Shown in pieces: positions 52,193 to 60,674 of a DNA stretch of 64,000 nt. Both the position numbers and the translations under genes were made by a program. The stretch comes from Haloarcula japonica DSM 6131 (lineage in GTDB: Archaea > Halobacteriota > Halobacteria > Halobacteriales > Haloarculaceae): assembly GCF_000336635.1 (NCBI RefSeq), contig NZ_AOLY01000007.1, forward strand, positions 185,413-249,412. Reading direction: 5' to 3'. Each line of letters starts with the position of its first letter. The first letter of the stretch is position 1. The notes below the pieces were generated by a model. It was not told the origin of the DNA and did no database searches. It saw only the letters and a list, made by a program, of their open reading frames with translations.

Positions 52193-53106
52193 GCGACCAC
52201 CCCAAGGCCGGTCAGAAAATACGCCAGCACCCCGGCGACGCCGACCCGCGTGACGCTACGCTGGGCCGTCGCCACGTCAGGGAGGCCTCCCGCAGGGTTC
52301 AGGACGTACACGCCCGGCTTTTCGAGTCGAACGTCCATCGCCGCGGCGGCCGTCCCCATCGGCCACCCGGAGTTCGGCGAGGGGACGCCGTCCAGCCAGG
52401 ACCGAGCGCGGGCCACTGATTGAGGCGACCCGCAGGCGAGGGCGAGCAGGAGCGCGCTCAGCCGGGCCGGCAGCCACATCACGGCGTCGTCGAGCCTCGC
52501 CGCGGGCGTCCCGACGCGTTTCGAGCGGTAGCCCAGCATCGAGTCCATCGTGTTGACGGCCTTGACCCACGCCGCTGCGCCGGCGGCGACGGGAAGCGCC
52601 GAGAGGCCGACACCTGTCGCGACCAGTCCACCCAGAACGAACGCGGCCAGCGACGCGACGAGGCCGTCGGCGAGGTTTTCAGACGTGCTTTCGACAGCGG
52701 CGCTCCGGATTTCACCCGGAGAGAGAGCGCTGGCGTCGCGACCGGCGAGTGCGAGTAGCCCGTCCCGAGCAGCCGGGAGGTCGGCGTCGCTATCGGCGAT
52801 AACGCCCCGTGCGGTCGAAAGAAGACTGCGGAGGCTCGTGGTCAGGAACAGCGCGAGGCCGGCGAGCGCGACGGCGGCCAGCGGTTCGCGAGTGGCGGCG
52901 AGTGCGACGCTGCCACCGACGACGACAGCAACTCCGAGCGGCAACAGCGCCGCGGCAAGCGCTCCGACTGCAAGCGGGTGGTCCCACTCGCGGTCGACGG
53001 CCCCGACGAGCCGTCCGAACCACGCAACCGGATGTAAGCGGGTCGGCGGCTCACCGATTGCGAGTTCCAGTCCCCCGGCGACGGCCACGGCCAGCGCGCT
53101 TAACAT
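52183..53106 (-). CDS. cbiB: Adenosylcobinamide-phosphate synthase (CbiB/CobD-membrane type)
   Basis: A 307-residue membrane protein that condenses adenosylcobyric acid with aminopropanol phosphate. The signature ELAIGEPPTRLHPVAWFGRLVG occurs near residue 13-34 in part, NLADGLVASLAAFVLGG near 145 and AAWVKAVNTMDSMLGYR near 180. Multiple hydrophobic helices are spread through the sequence. Start chosen at ATG 53106, overlapping the HAD gene by 7 bases. It uses the product of CobD and, in salvage, the cobyric acid made by CbiZ. Confidence 0.94.
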   Translation of the reverse strand: MLSALAVAVAGGLELAIGEPPTRLHPVAWFGRLVGAVDREWDHPLAVGALAAALLPLGVAVVVGGSVALAATREPLAAVALAGLALFLTTSLRSLLSTARGVIADSDADLPAARDGLLALAGRDASALSPGEIRSAAVESTSENLADGLVASLAAFVLGGLVATGVGLSALPVAAGAAAWVKAVNTMDSMLGYRSKRVGTPAARLDDAVMWLPARLSALLLALACGSPQSVARARSWLDGVPSPNSGWPMGTAAAAMDVRLEKPGVYVLNPAGGLPDVATAQRSVTRVGVAGVLAYFLTGLGVVAWF

Positions 53107-53738
53107 AGCTCTCCTTCCCGGAGTTGTTCGGCTATCGCCGGTAGCGAATGGTCATCCAGCAGAATCGACCGTGCGCCCGCGCGGCCCGCGCCACCGTCCG
53201 TGCGGGCGTCGTCGCCGACGTGGACGAGGTCTGCAAGCCCCACGCCGAGCGCGTCAGCAGTCGATTCGAAGATATGTGGATTCGGTTTCCGCCAGCCACA
53301 GTCGACGCTGGTGACGACGGCGTCGAACTCGTGGCCGCTCCGGGTCTCGATAGCCGCCCGTTCCAGCGTTCGGTCGACCAGCCCCGGGACGCTGCAGTTC
53401 GAGCAGATAGCGACCGGCCCTCGCTGTGCTGCGGCCGCCAGTGCGTCGACGGCCCCGCCGCGGACTGTTACGGGGCTATCGAACGCGTCGAGGACGACCT
53501 CAGCTGCCGTCTCCTCAGTGACTTCGACCCCACGGCTGGCAAGCGCCAGCCGAACGTGCTCGTCCAGCGGCGCTTCCCGACCGCGGTCGTACTCGCGATG
53601 GGCCGAGCGGTAGGCGGCCTCCCAGTCGTCGGGCACCTGTACCGACCGCGCCGACAGCGCCGCCGCAACGGCGTCCCACGGCTCCGTCGGCCGGTCGACC
53701 GCGACGAGCGTCCCGAACAGGTCGAACGAGAGTGCCAC
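53100..53738 (-). CDS. HAD-superfamily hydrolase at the head of the cobalamin operon
   Basis: A 212-residue HAD phosphatase-like protein. Motif I is FDLFGTLVAVDRP (nucleophile Asp6), motif II ICSNCS near residue 118, and the motif III/IV region CGWRKPNPHIFE near 155 with LVHVGDDARTDGGAGRAGA near 175. This is the haloacid-dehalogenase/phosphoglycolate-phosphatase-like subgroup with a helical cap. It overlaps cbiB by 7 bases and is first in a run of overlapping late-cobalamin genes. No CobC or CobZ phosphatase is in the window, so it is a candidate alpha-ribazole-phosphate (or cobalamin-5'-phosphate) phosphatase; this is inference. Confidence 0.82.
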   Translation of the reverse strand: MALSFDLFGTLVAVDRPTEPWDAVAAALSARSVQVPDDWEAAYRSAHREYDRGREAPLDEHVRLALASRGVEVTEETAAEVVLDAFDSPVTVRGGAVDALAAAAQRGPVAICSNCSVPGLVDRTLERAAIETRSGHEFDAVVTSVDCGWRKPNPHIFESTADALGVGLADLVHVGDDARTDGGAGRAGARSILLDDHSLPAIAEQLREGELC

Positions 53739-53902
53739 ACCTGTGTGGTTAGTGCAAGCTCACTTGAACTGTGGGGGTAGGACGGGAACGGTCGCAGCAC
53801 GCGGCGTTGCCGTCGGGGCGTTCTGGGTGGGTGACTCACATCTCAGGCGAACACAGCTATAGAGTGGGAGTCGCGACGGGTCTGGCTTGAGGCATTCCAA
53901 AC

Positions 53903-53911
53903 CGTTTATAC
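53903..53911 (+). promoter_or_regulatory. Candidate TATA box for the aIF5A-agmatinase operon
   Basis: CGTTTATAC is centred about 28 bases upstream of the aIF5A ATG at 53935. The rest of the 196-base spacer shows no gene. Confidence 0.55.
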
Positions 53912-53934
53912 CCAAACAGGGGTAATCCGGCGGT

Positions 53935-54315
53935 ATGGCAAGAGAGCAGACCGAAGTTCGAGAGCTCGACGAAGGAAGCTACGTAATGATCGAGGACACG
54001 CCGTGTAAGATCAACTCCTATAGCACGGCCAAGCCGGGCAAGCACGGCAGTGCCAAGGCCCGAATCGACGCCAAGGGTGTCTTCGACGGGAAAAAGCGCT
54101 CGCTGTCCCAGCCCGTCGATGCGAAGGTCTGGGTCCCGATCGTCAACCGGAAGCAGGGCCAGGTCGTCTCGACCGACGGCAACGACGCCCAGGTCATGGA
54201 CCTCGACACGTACGACACGTTCACGATGCGCGTCCCCGAAGACATCGACCTCCAGCCTGACGACGAGATCGAGTACCTCCAGTACGAGGAACAGCGCAAG
54301 ATCACACGCTCGTAA
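53935..54315 (+). CDS. eif5A: Translation initiation factor aIF5A (hypusine-containing)
   Basis: A 126-residue archaeal IF5A, homologue of bacterial EF-P, which relieves ribosome stalling. The N-terminal SH3-like domain carries the hypusination loop [12 protein letters not shown], with Lys36 as the modified residue, and the C-terminal OB domain starts [15 protein letters not shown] in part near residue 65. Full length. The agmatinase gene begins two bases after its stop, and deoxyhypusine synthase lies at 59.6 kb, so all known hypusine-pathway parts except a hydroxylase are close together. Confidence 0.96.
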   Translation: MAREQTEVRELDEGSYVMIEDTPCKINSYSTAKPGKHGSAKARIDAKGVFDGKKRSLSQPVDAKVWVPIVNRKQGQVVSTDGNDAQVMDLDTYDTFTMRVPEDIDLQPDDEIEYLQYEEQRKITRS

Positions 54316-54317
54316 CG

Positions 54318-55121
54318 ATGTTGCCCGGTGCGGGGGCCGACCGCGGGGCGGCCGACTACGCGCTTGTGGGCGCGCCACTTGATGCATCCACGTCGTTTCG
54401 CCCCGGCGCGCGGTTCGGCCCGCGCCGTATCCGCCAGTTCGGCCAACAGTTCGACGATTACGACCACCGCACCGACCAGCACTTCACTGATTGTTCCGTC
54501 TACGATCACGGCGATATCGGCCCGACAGCCGACGTCGCCGAGTACCTCACCTTCCTCCAGGGCACCCTCTCGGATTTCGATAGCGAGGGAGCCGTCCCGC
54601 TCCTCGTCGGCGGCGAACACACCGTCTCCGTCGCTGGTGTGCGCGCGCTCGATCCGGATGTGTTCGTCTGTCTGGACGCGCATCTGGACCTGCGTGAGTC
54701 CTACGCCGGCGACGAGTACTCCCACGCGACGGTGACTCGCCACGTGCTCTCGGTGGCCGACAAAGCAGTGGTGCTGGGCGCACGCACTGGTTCGGAAGCC
54801 GAGTGGGACCGCGCGAGCGAAGACGACGTGACCGTGGTCCCGCCGGAAGACGTGGCCGACTGGTCACCCGCGTTCGACGACGAGCGAGTGTATCTCTCCG
54901 TCGACATCGACGCCGCCGACCCCGGGTTTGCGCCGGGCACTGGGACACCGGAACCGTTCGGCCTCGAACCACGCGAGATGCACACCGTGGTCCGGGCCGT
55001 CGCACCCCACGCCGTCGGCGCCGATATCGTCGAGGTCAACGATTACGACGACGGCCAGGCGGCGACGCTGGCCGCGAAACTCCTTCGGGCGTTTGTGTTC
55101 GCCCACGCGGACCAGCACTGA
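54318..55121 (+). CDS. speB: Agmatinase / agmatine ureohydrolase family protein
   Basis: A 267-residue ureohydrolase with the binuclear Mn site intact: LVGGEHTVSVA near residue 95 (His), DAHLDLRESY near 117 (Asp, His, Asp), the substrate-specificity loop HATVTRH near 137, and SVDIDAADPGFAPGTGTP near 195 (two Asp). It hydrolyses agmatine, or an agmatine-modified residue, to a putrescine moiety and urea. Co-transcription with aIF5A points to the archaeal hypusine route in which agmatine rather than spermidine is the aminobutyl donor and the guanidino group is removed by this enzyme. Confidence 0.93.
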   Translation: MLPGAGADRGAADYALVGAPLDASTSFRPGARFGPRRIRQFGQQFDDYDHRTDQHFTDCSVYDHGDIGPTADVAEYLTFLQGTLSDFDSEGAVPLLVGGEHTVSVAGVRALDPDVFVCLDAHLDLRESYAGDEYSHATVTRHVLSVADKAVVLGARTGSEAEWDRASEDDVTVVPPEDVADWSPAFDDERVYLSVDIDAADPGFAPGTGTPEPFGLEPREMHTVVRAVAPHAVGADIVEVNDYDDGQAATLAAKLLRAFVFAHADQH

Positions 55122-55157
55122 TTCCAAATATATCCGGGTCTATTCCTGCCGTCCGTT

Positions 55158-56183
55158 TCAGCAGATGACCTGGTCGATATCTAGCGGGGATGCCCGCCGG
55201 ACGACTGCGTCAACCGGGTCGGCGACGGACGAGAGATTGTCCGAGTCACCGTCGAGGACCAGTAGCACGGCTCGACGGCCGGGTTCGATGACACCGCAGT
55301 CGAGGCCGACTGCTTCGGCTCCGGCGGTCGTCGCCATCTGTAGTACTGTCCGCGAGGAGAGGTCAAACGTCTTCGCGGTGTACTCCATTTCACGGAACAT
55401 CGAGGGTGCGTTCAGCATTACATTATCAGTCCCGAGTGCCACGTCAGTGTACTTCAGCAGCGTCTCTATCGGCGGCCGGCCGACCCCGAGGACGCGGTTC
55501 GCACGAGGACAGACCGCGATAGGGACGTCCTGGTCGGCCACCCGTTCGAGATGTTCTGCTTCGGCATGGACCATGTGGACCAGCAGGTCCGGCTCCAGAT
55601 CCAGCGCCGGGTGGATATCGGTGGCGTCCGGTTCGCCAGCGTGGATAGCGAACGGGACCTCACACTCCTCGGCGGCGGCCCGTTGGGCGGTGAAATCGTC
55701 GTCGTTCGCGCCGCTGGCACCGAACCCGTCGGCCACGTCAAGCACCGCGGAGTCGTCGCTCCCGAAGATGAAGTCCTCGATATCGAGCCCCGAAGCGGCC
55801 TCGCGGAGCGCACGCGCCCCGTTGACGCCGAACTCCCGGAAGTCGAGAAACGCCGCGGTACCGGTTCGCTCCATGAACCGGAGCGTGCGATGCATCGCTG
55901 TAATCAGCGTCTCGTCGTCGGCCGCTGCGATCTGCTGGTGTTTCAGACTATCCGGTGGAACTACTGCCTCCTCCAGGCCAAGACCGACAGCCGCCTCCTT
56001 TGCGACTGAGTCTCCAACGTGGGTGTGGGCGTTCACGAACGCCGGCAGGACAATGCGATTGTGGTCACTGTCGCGCTCAGACGTCTCCTCGATGGCAGTT
56101 ATGTAGCCGTCCTCGACAACAACGCTGCCGTGGACCGGCTCAAACGACCGCCCGGCAAGGACGGTCCCCTCGATAGCCTCCAT
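55158..56183 (-). CDS. Amidohydrolase-family protein (deaminase-like)
   Basis: A 341-residue metal-dependent amidohydrolase. The first metal ligands are in LPAFVNAHTHVGDS near residue 50, then the His of VPFAIHAGEPD near 185, HMVHAEAEHLE near 205 and the Asp of VALGTDNVMLNAP near 255. This resembles the ATZ/TRZ and adenosine/SAH-deaminase branch that removes an amino group from purine-like or triazine-like substrates, but the protein is shorter than SAH deaminases (about 420). ATG 56183 starts the N-terminal beta sandwich (AIEGTVLAGRSFEPVHG). It is divergent from the alpha/beta hydrolase gene. Substrate unknown. Confidence 0.85.
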   Translation of the reverse strand: MEAIEGTVLAGRSFEPVHGSVVVEDGYITAIEETSERDSDHNRIVLPAFVNAHTHVGDSVAKEAAVGLGLEEAVVPPDSLKHQQIAAADDETLITAMHRTLRFMERTGTAAFLDFREFGVNGARALREAASGLDIEDFIFGSDDSAVLDVADGFGASGANDDDFTAQRAAAEECEVPFAIHAGEPDATDIHPALDLEPDLLVHMVHAEAEHLERVADQDVPIAVCPRANRVLGVGRPPIETLLKYTDVALGTDNVMLNAPSMFREMEYTAKTFDLSSRTVLQMATTAGAEAVGLDCGVIEPGRRAVLLVLDGDSDNLSSVADPVDAVVRRASPLDIDQVIC

Positions 56184-56287
56184 GTGGGAGCGAGGGAGCG
56201 GAGCTATATGTGTCTCACGGAGGCGCAATCAGGCACATAACACCGGGCCACGGTACACTGATACGCCCGGCGCTGGACAGTCCGGTC

Positions 56288-57259
56288 ATGAGTGGCAGTA
56301 CCACAGCTTCCGAGGACCGTGCCCTGTCGCCAGACGACTGGCCTCATCCAGCCGAACGCCGGTACGCGGATGCCCAGGCCCGTCTTGCCGACCACTACGA
56401 CCTCGCTGTCGAGTCCAGAGTCGTCGAGACGGACGCCGCGGGTCGTGTTCACTATCTCGTCGGCGGGGACCCGGATGGCGACCCCGTCCTTTTGCTTCAC
56501 GGCGTTGGGACGCCGGCGGCGACGTGGCTCCCCTTGTTCCCGGCGCTCACCGGCGAGTATCGCGTGTACGCTCCCGACCGGCCCGGTCTCGGCCTCTCGG
56601 CCGCGCCGAGCTATCGGGACCGAGACCTCCGGTCGTTTCTGGTCGCATACTTGCTGGAACTGCTCGACGACCTCGCTATCGACCGGCCCCACGTCGTCGG
56701 CAACTCCCACGGTGGCTTGCAGTCGTTCCTGCTCGCAATCGACCACGACCGCGTTGACCGACTGCAACTGGTCGGTGCGCCGGGCGGCGTCTCGCGGGAC
56801 CTCCCGCTACTGTTCCGTCTGCTGACGGTTCGTGGCCTCAACCGCGTGTTGCTGTGGCTCCTCAGCCGTGGTGACCCAGTTGAGAACGCGAAGCAGTCGA
56901 TGCAGCGGGTCAACGTCGTCGACGCCTCGGCGATACCGGACGCGTTCTACGAACTGCTCGCCGCCGGGCAGGACCTGCCGGGGCGAGAGGACAGCCAACG
57001 GTCGCTGGCGACCGCACAGGGCTCGTACGGCCGTGCCCATCCGTTGTTCGATATTCGGAACGAAATCGTGCGTATCGACCGCCCGACGCAGTTCGTCTGG
57101 GGAACGGAGGACGCCTTCTGGCCGCCCGATGTGGGCCGTCCCGTCGCCGAGAAGATGCCCGACGCCGAGTTCCACGAACGCCCGGCACACGGCCACACGC
57201 CGTGGGTGGAACCGGGCGGCGAAGTCGCTGAACTGGTCCGAGGGTTTCTCGACCGGTAA
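56288..57259 (+). CDS. Alpha/beta hydrolase
   Basis: A 323-residue alpha/beta-hydrolase-fold enzyme. The oxyanion motif VLLLHGVGTPAATW lies near residue 70, the nucleophile elbow GNSHGGLQS near 140 (Ser in G-x-S-x-G), an Asp candidate in VWGTEDAFWPP near 275 and the catalytic His in RPAHGHTPWVEPGG near 300. It has no signal peptide. Such proteins include esterases, C-C hydrolases and epoxide hydrolases; nothing visible fixes the substrate. The ATG at 56288 precedes the acidic N-terminal segment; an earlier in-frame ATG at 56210 would overlap the divergent promoter region. Confidence 0.87.
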   Translation: MSGSTTASEDRALSPDDWPHPAERRYADAQARLADHYDLAVESRVVETDAAGRVHYLVGGDPDGDPVLLLHGVGTPAATWLPLFPALTGEYRVYAPDRPGLGLSAAPSYRDRDLRSFLVAYLLELLDDLAIDRPHVVGNSHGGLQSFLLAIDHDRVDRLQLVGAPGGVSRDLPLLFRLLTVRGLNRVLLWLLSRGDPVENAKQSMQRVNVVDASAIPDAFYELLAAGQDLPGREDSQRSLATAQGSYGRAHPLFDIRNEIVRIDRPTQFVWGTEDAFWPPDVGRPVAEKMPDAEFHERPAHGHTPWVEPGGEVAELVRGFLDR

Positions 57260-57365
57260 GTCGTATTCAATTTAATACAACGAATACACGGAGATGCAGG
57301 TAGTCCCGCCCGGACCGATAGTGTCGCCAGGGCCTTTCCACACGGCGTCGGTGAGCCAAGAGGTC

Positions 57366-57375
57366 ATTTATTAAA
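57366..57375 (+). promoter_or_regulatory. Candidate TATA box for the zinc-ribbon protein gene
   Basis: ATTTATTAAA is centred about 26 bases before the ATG at 57397. Confidence 0.5.
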
Positions 57376-57396
57376 CGGGCCGTCGTTCTTGCGGGC

Positions 57397-58146
57397 ATGG
57401 ACCAGCTATCGTCGTGTTACTTCTGCGGTGGCGCGCTCGATGTCTCGCTCTCCAAGTATCCGATTATCCCGAAATCGCTGGACCCGGAAGCCGAGAAACA
57501 GGGAACCGTCGTACTCTGCTCGACCTGCCGGGAGAAGCTCGCAACCATCGTCGAACCGGCTGTCGAGGCGGCGAAGGCCGACGCCCGCGAGACGGCGGAG
57601 ACGACTGGCGATGCTGGGACAACGGAGCCGCCGGGACTGCTGGACGAATCCGAGACGCCGACGACCGATGAGCCGACAACCACCGACAGCGTGGTCGAGC
57701 CAACCGATGACGGCTCGCTGCTGGGCGAGGATGGTGCGAGCGTGGCGGAGCAGGACCCATCCGACCGGTCAGCGGCGACGGCGGACTCGACACCGGGGCC
57801 GGATGCGTCGGAAACGGCTGCGACGGACACCTCGAACGAACGAGCGGAGGGGACGGCAGCGACCGACGCTACGGGAGAGGCGACCGAGACTGGCAGCGGG
57901 GACACCGATAACAGCGGGAACGGCGACGACAGCGCCGACGGCCCCTCGCTGACGAAACTGGAGTACAACAAAGTGATGCGATTGCTCCAGAACCGCGAGA
58001 TGCCGGTCGACCGCGCGGAAATCCGCGAGGTTGCGGTCAATGCCTACGACATCGATGGTGAGCAGTTCGACGCCATCATCGACGCCGCGGTGGACCGGGA
58101 CCTCATCGGGCAGGCGAACGGCCAGCTGGTCGAGGCGGACGGGTAG
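57397..58146 (+). CDS. Zinc-ribbon protein with long acidic linker, function unknown
   Basis: A 249-residue protein in three parts. Residues 1-50 form a treble-clef/zinc-ribbon-like unit with CYFCGG (Cys7, Cys10) and CSTCREKL (about 46-49), resembling HNH-less Cys4 domains. Residues about 65-185 are low-complexity Glu/Asp/Thr/Ser, almost certainly disordered. Residues 185-249 form a compact helical C-domain (LTKLEYNKVMRLLQNREMPV in part, then DRAEIREVAVNAYDIDGEQF) that looks like a small winged-helix or UBA-like fold. I cannot name the family. It may bind nucleic acid; this is inference from the zinc ribbon. Confidence 0.72.
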   Translation: MDQLSSCYFCGGALDVSLSKYPIIPKSLDPEAEKQGTVVLCSTCREKLATIVEPAVEAAKADARETAETTGDAGTTEPPGLLDESETPTTDEPTTTDSVVEPTDDGSLLGEDGASVAEQDPSDRSAATADSTPGPDASETAATDTSNERAEGTAATDATGEATETGSGDTDNSGNGDDSADGPSLTKLEYNKVMRLLQNREMPVDRAEIREVAVNAYDIDGEQFDAIIDAAVDRDLIGQANGQLVEADG

Positions 58147-58197
58147 CCAGACGCCGGTAGAGAAAAGCATACCACCGGTCATCTCGAAGCCCGCGGT

Positions 58198-58965
58198 ATG
58201 AACGTCGGAGACATCGCGGCACGTCTTGACGATAGACTCGACATCGAGGCTTACGCTGACATCGACGCCAGTCCGAACGGCCTGCAGGTCGGGCCGGCGA
58301 GCCAACCGGTCGAACACGTCGCTTTCGCGGTGGATGCGGCCGTCGAGACTATCGACCGCGCAGCCGGGGCGGGCGCTGACCTGCTCGTGACCCACCACGG
58401 CATCGTCTGGGGCGGGATGGAGCGCGTGACTGAAACCAACTACCGCCGCGTCGCGCCGCTAATCGACAACGACCTCGCGCTGTACGTCGCCCACCTCCCG
58501 CTTGACGGCCATCAGTCGCTCGGCAACGCTGCCGGCGTCGCGGACCTGCTGGACCTCGACAATCGCGCGCCGTTCGGGTCGATGGGCGGCGAGCACATCG
58601 GACAGCGCGGGACCCTGGCAGAACCTCAGACAGTCTCCGAACTCACCGAAACCCTCGAAGGAAACGTAGATACTGGCGGACAGCCAGTGCAGGTACTGGA
58701 TTTCGGCCCGTCTACTGTCGAAGATGTCGCCATCGTCACCGGCAGCGGCGTCGACTGGCTTCAGGAGGCAGTCGAGACGGACGCCGACGTGCTCATCACC
58801 GGTGAGGGGAAACAGAAGGCCTTCCACGAGGCGCGCGAGCAGGGAATCAACGTCGTCCTCGCCGGGCACTACGCGACGGAGACGTTCGGGGTCCAGTCGC
58901 TCCAGGCGGTCGCGGATGACTGGGGGCTGGAGACGACCTACATCGACTGCCCGACCGGCCTCTGA
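58198..58965 (+). CDS. Nif3-like dinuclear metal-centre protein (GTP cyclohydrolase I type 2/DUF34 family)
   Basis: A 255-residue NIF3/YbgI-family protein, usually a hexamer with two metals per subunit. Metal ligands are visible in LLVTHHGIVW (residues about 60-69), in VAHLPLDGHQ near 100 and in VVLAGHYATETFGV near 220 (His, Glu). Family members have been linked to metal chaperoning and to cyclohydrolase-like reactions, but no function is firmly general. It precedes the SprT-like gene by four bases, so the pair is probably co-transcribed. Confidence 0.9.
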   Translation: MNVGDIAARLDDRLDIEAYADIDASPNGLQVGPASQPVEHVAFAVDAAVETIDRAAGAGADLLVTHHGIVWGGMERVTETNYRRVAPLIDNDLALYVAHLPLDGHQSLGNAAGVADLLDLDNRAPFGSMGGEHIGQRGTLAEPQTVSELTETLEGNVDTGGQPVQVLDFGPSTVEDVAIVTGSGVDWLQEAVETDADVLITGEGKQKAFHEAREQGINVVLAGHYATETFGVQSLQAVADDWGLETTYIDCPTGL

Positions 58966-58969
58966 GGCG

Positions 58970-59533
58970 ATGGGCGAACCTGTTTCGTACGAGGGCATCA
59001 AATCAGATGCGAACCTTATCGCTTGGTCGCGGCAGTACTGCCGGCGAGTCCGCCGCGAGTGGGGCGTCTCGGTCCGGTTCGACCTCGTCGACTGGGAAGT
59101 ATCCCATCGAGCCAAGCGTCGGGCCGCCGCGGTCAAGCGGCCGAAACTGGCCGACGCTACCGTCGGCGAGCCCTACGACTGGGACAGCCTCGACGGGAGC
59201 GACGGCCGCCCGGTCCCGTGTACGGTGTCGCTGACCTGGGACGCGTTTTCGACCTTCGACCGGGAAGCCTGGGAGGCGACGCTGCGCCACGAACTCATCC
59301 ACGTCGAGCAGTACCAGCGTGACGGGACGACCGACCACGGGCGGGCCTTCCGAGACCGGGCCGATCAGCTCAACACCGACGTTCACTGTCCGGCCTTCAC
59401 CGAGCCGAAGCACGTGCTCACCTGCGAGGCGTGTGGCGGCCTCGTCGCCCGTCGCTATCAGGACTGCAAGCTCGTCGAGCAACGCGAGCAGTACCGGTCG
59501 GACTGCTGTGGGGCGGCGCTGGAACTGGCCTGA
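58970..59533 (+). CDS. SprT-like zinc metallopeptidase-domain protein
   Basis: A 187-residue protein with the SprT/Spartan HExxH motif: TLRHELIHVEQYQRDGTTDH near residue 105-125, including a third His likely to complete the zinc site. A C-terminal zinc ribbon follows (CEACGG near 148, then SDCCGAALE near 178). Eukaryotic Spartan cleaves DNA-protein crosslinks; prokaryotic SprT proteins are less well characterised. The start at 58970 is four bases after the Nif3-like stop; the frame remains open upstream inside that gene but without similarity. Confidence 0.85.
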   Translation: MGEPVSYEGIKSDANLIAWSRQYCRRVRREWGVSVRFDLVDWEVSHRAKRRAAAVKRPKLADATVGEPYDWDSLDGSDGRPVPCTVSLTWDAFSTFDREAWEATLRHELIHVEQYQRDGTTDHGRAFRDRADQLNTDVHCPAFTEPKHVLTCEACGGLVARRYQDCKLVEQREQYRSDCCGAALELA

Positions 59534-59593
59534 GATGTCGAGGGCCGCGGCGAACCACGGCGTTGAAACCCGCCCGCGTTCGACTGCACAGCA

Positions 59594-60601
59594 ATGAGCG
59601 ACCACACCGACGAGCGGGAGACGTTCCACCACGACCCCATCGGGCACGCGGAGGCCCGGGCCGGCATGACTGTCGGCGAACTGGCTGACAGCTACGGCGA
59701 GGCCGGCATCGGCGCGAGCGACATCCACGAGGCCGTCGATATATACAGCGAGATGCTCGACGACGACGTGACGACCTTCTTCGGACTGGCCGGCGCGATG
59801 GTCCCGACCGGAATGCGGGCCATCGTCAGTGAACTCATCCGCGACGGCCACATCGACGTGCTCGTGACGACGGGCGCGAACTGTACCCACGACAGTATCG
59901 AGGCCATCGGCGGGAAGCACCACCACGGCGAAGTGACGCCCGAGGGCCGGACCGAGCGCGAACACGACGAGACGCTCCGTGACGAGGGCGTCGACCGCAT
60001 CTACAACGTCTACCTCCCACAGGAGCATTTCGCCCTGTTCGAGAACCACCTCCGGGACGAGGTGTTCTCGACGCTGGAAGACGACGGAGCCGTCTCGATC
60101 CAGCGCATGACGGAAGAACTGGGCCGGGCCAACAGCGAGGTCAACGAACGCGAGGACGTACCCGAGGACGCCGGCGTACTGGCGGCGGCCTACGAGAACG
60201 ACGTGCCGGTGTACTGCCCGGCGTTCCAGGACTCCGTGCTGGGCCTGCAGGCGTGGATGTACTCACAGACCAGTGAGTTCACGGTCGACGCGCTGGCGGA
60301 CATGACCGACATCACGGACATCGCGTACGAGGCCGACAGCGCCGGCGCGATGGTCGTCGGTGGCGGCGTCCCGAAGAACTACGTCCTCCAGACAATGCTG
60401 GTCTCGCCCGACGCCTACGACTACGCCGTCCAGTTGACGATGGATCCCTCGAACACCGGTGGTCTCTCCGGCGCAACGCTCGACGAGGCCCGTTCGTGGG
60501 GGAAACTTGAAAAGGACGCCCGGAATGTCTCGGTGTATGCCGACGCGACGATTACACTCCCACTGGTCGTGGCCGCGGCCCGTGAGCGCCACAGTACGTA
60601 A
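59594..60601 (+). CDS. dys: Deoxyhypusine synthase
   Basis: A 335-residue NAD-dependent enzyme that transfers an aminobutyl (or, in haloarchaea, probably an agmatine-derived) group to the hypusine lysine of aIF5A. Signature segments are FFGLAGAMVPTGMRAIVSEL in part near residue 58-75, LVTTGANCTHDSIEAIGGKHHHG in part near 95-115, PVYCPAFQDSVLG near 210 and the catalytic lysine Lys261 in VVGGGVPKNYVLQT. Full length with all hallmark residues. It sits 4.5 kb from aIF5A and agmatinase on the same strand. Confidence 0.95.
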   Translation: MSDHTDERETFHHDPIGHAEARAGMTVGELADSYGEAGIGASDIHEAVDIYSEMLDDDVTTFFGLAGAMVPTGMRAIVSELIRDGHIDVLVTTGANCTHDSIEAIGGKHHHGEVTPEGRTEREHDETLRDEGVDRIYNVYLPQEHFALFENHLRDEVFSTLEDDGAVSIQRMTEELGRANSEVNEREDVPEDAGVLAAAYENDVPVYCPAFQDSVLGLQAWMYSQTSEFTVDALADMTDITDIAYEADSAGAMVVGGGVPKNYVLQTMLVSPDAYDYAVQLTMDPSNTGGLSGATLDEARSWGKLEKDARNVSVYADATITLPLVVAAARERHST

Positions 60602-60674
60602 GCCCGAGAACTTGGTCGGACACAGTTACACGCCTGATCGGCGGGAGCCGGTTCTACTGAGAAGCATATATTCC

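Noticed and set aside
57263-57287. Short dyad GTATTC-n13-GAATAC after the alpha/beta hydrolase gene, considered as an operator
   Set aside because: Only six paired bases in an AT-rich context; more likely part of a terminator or chance.
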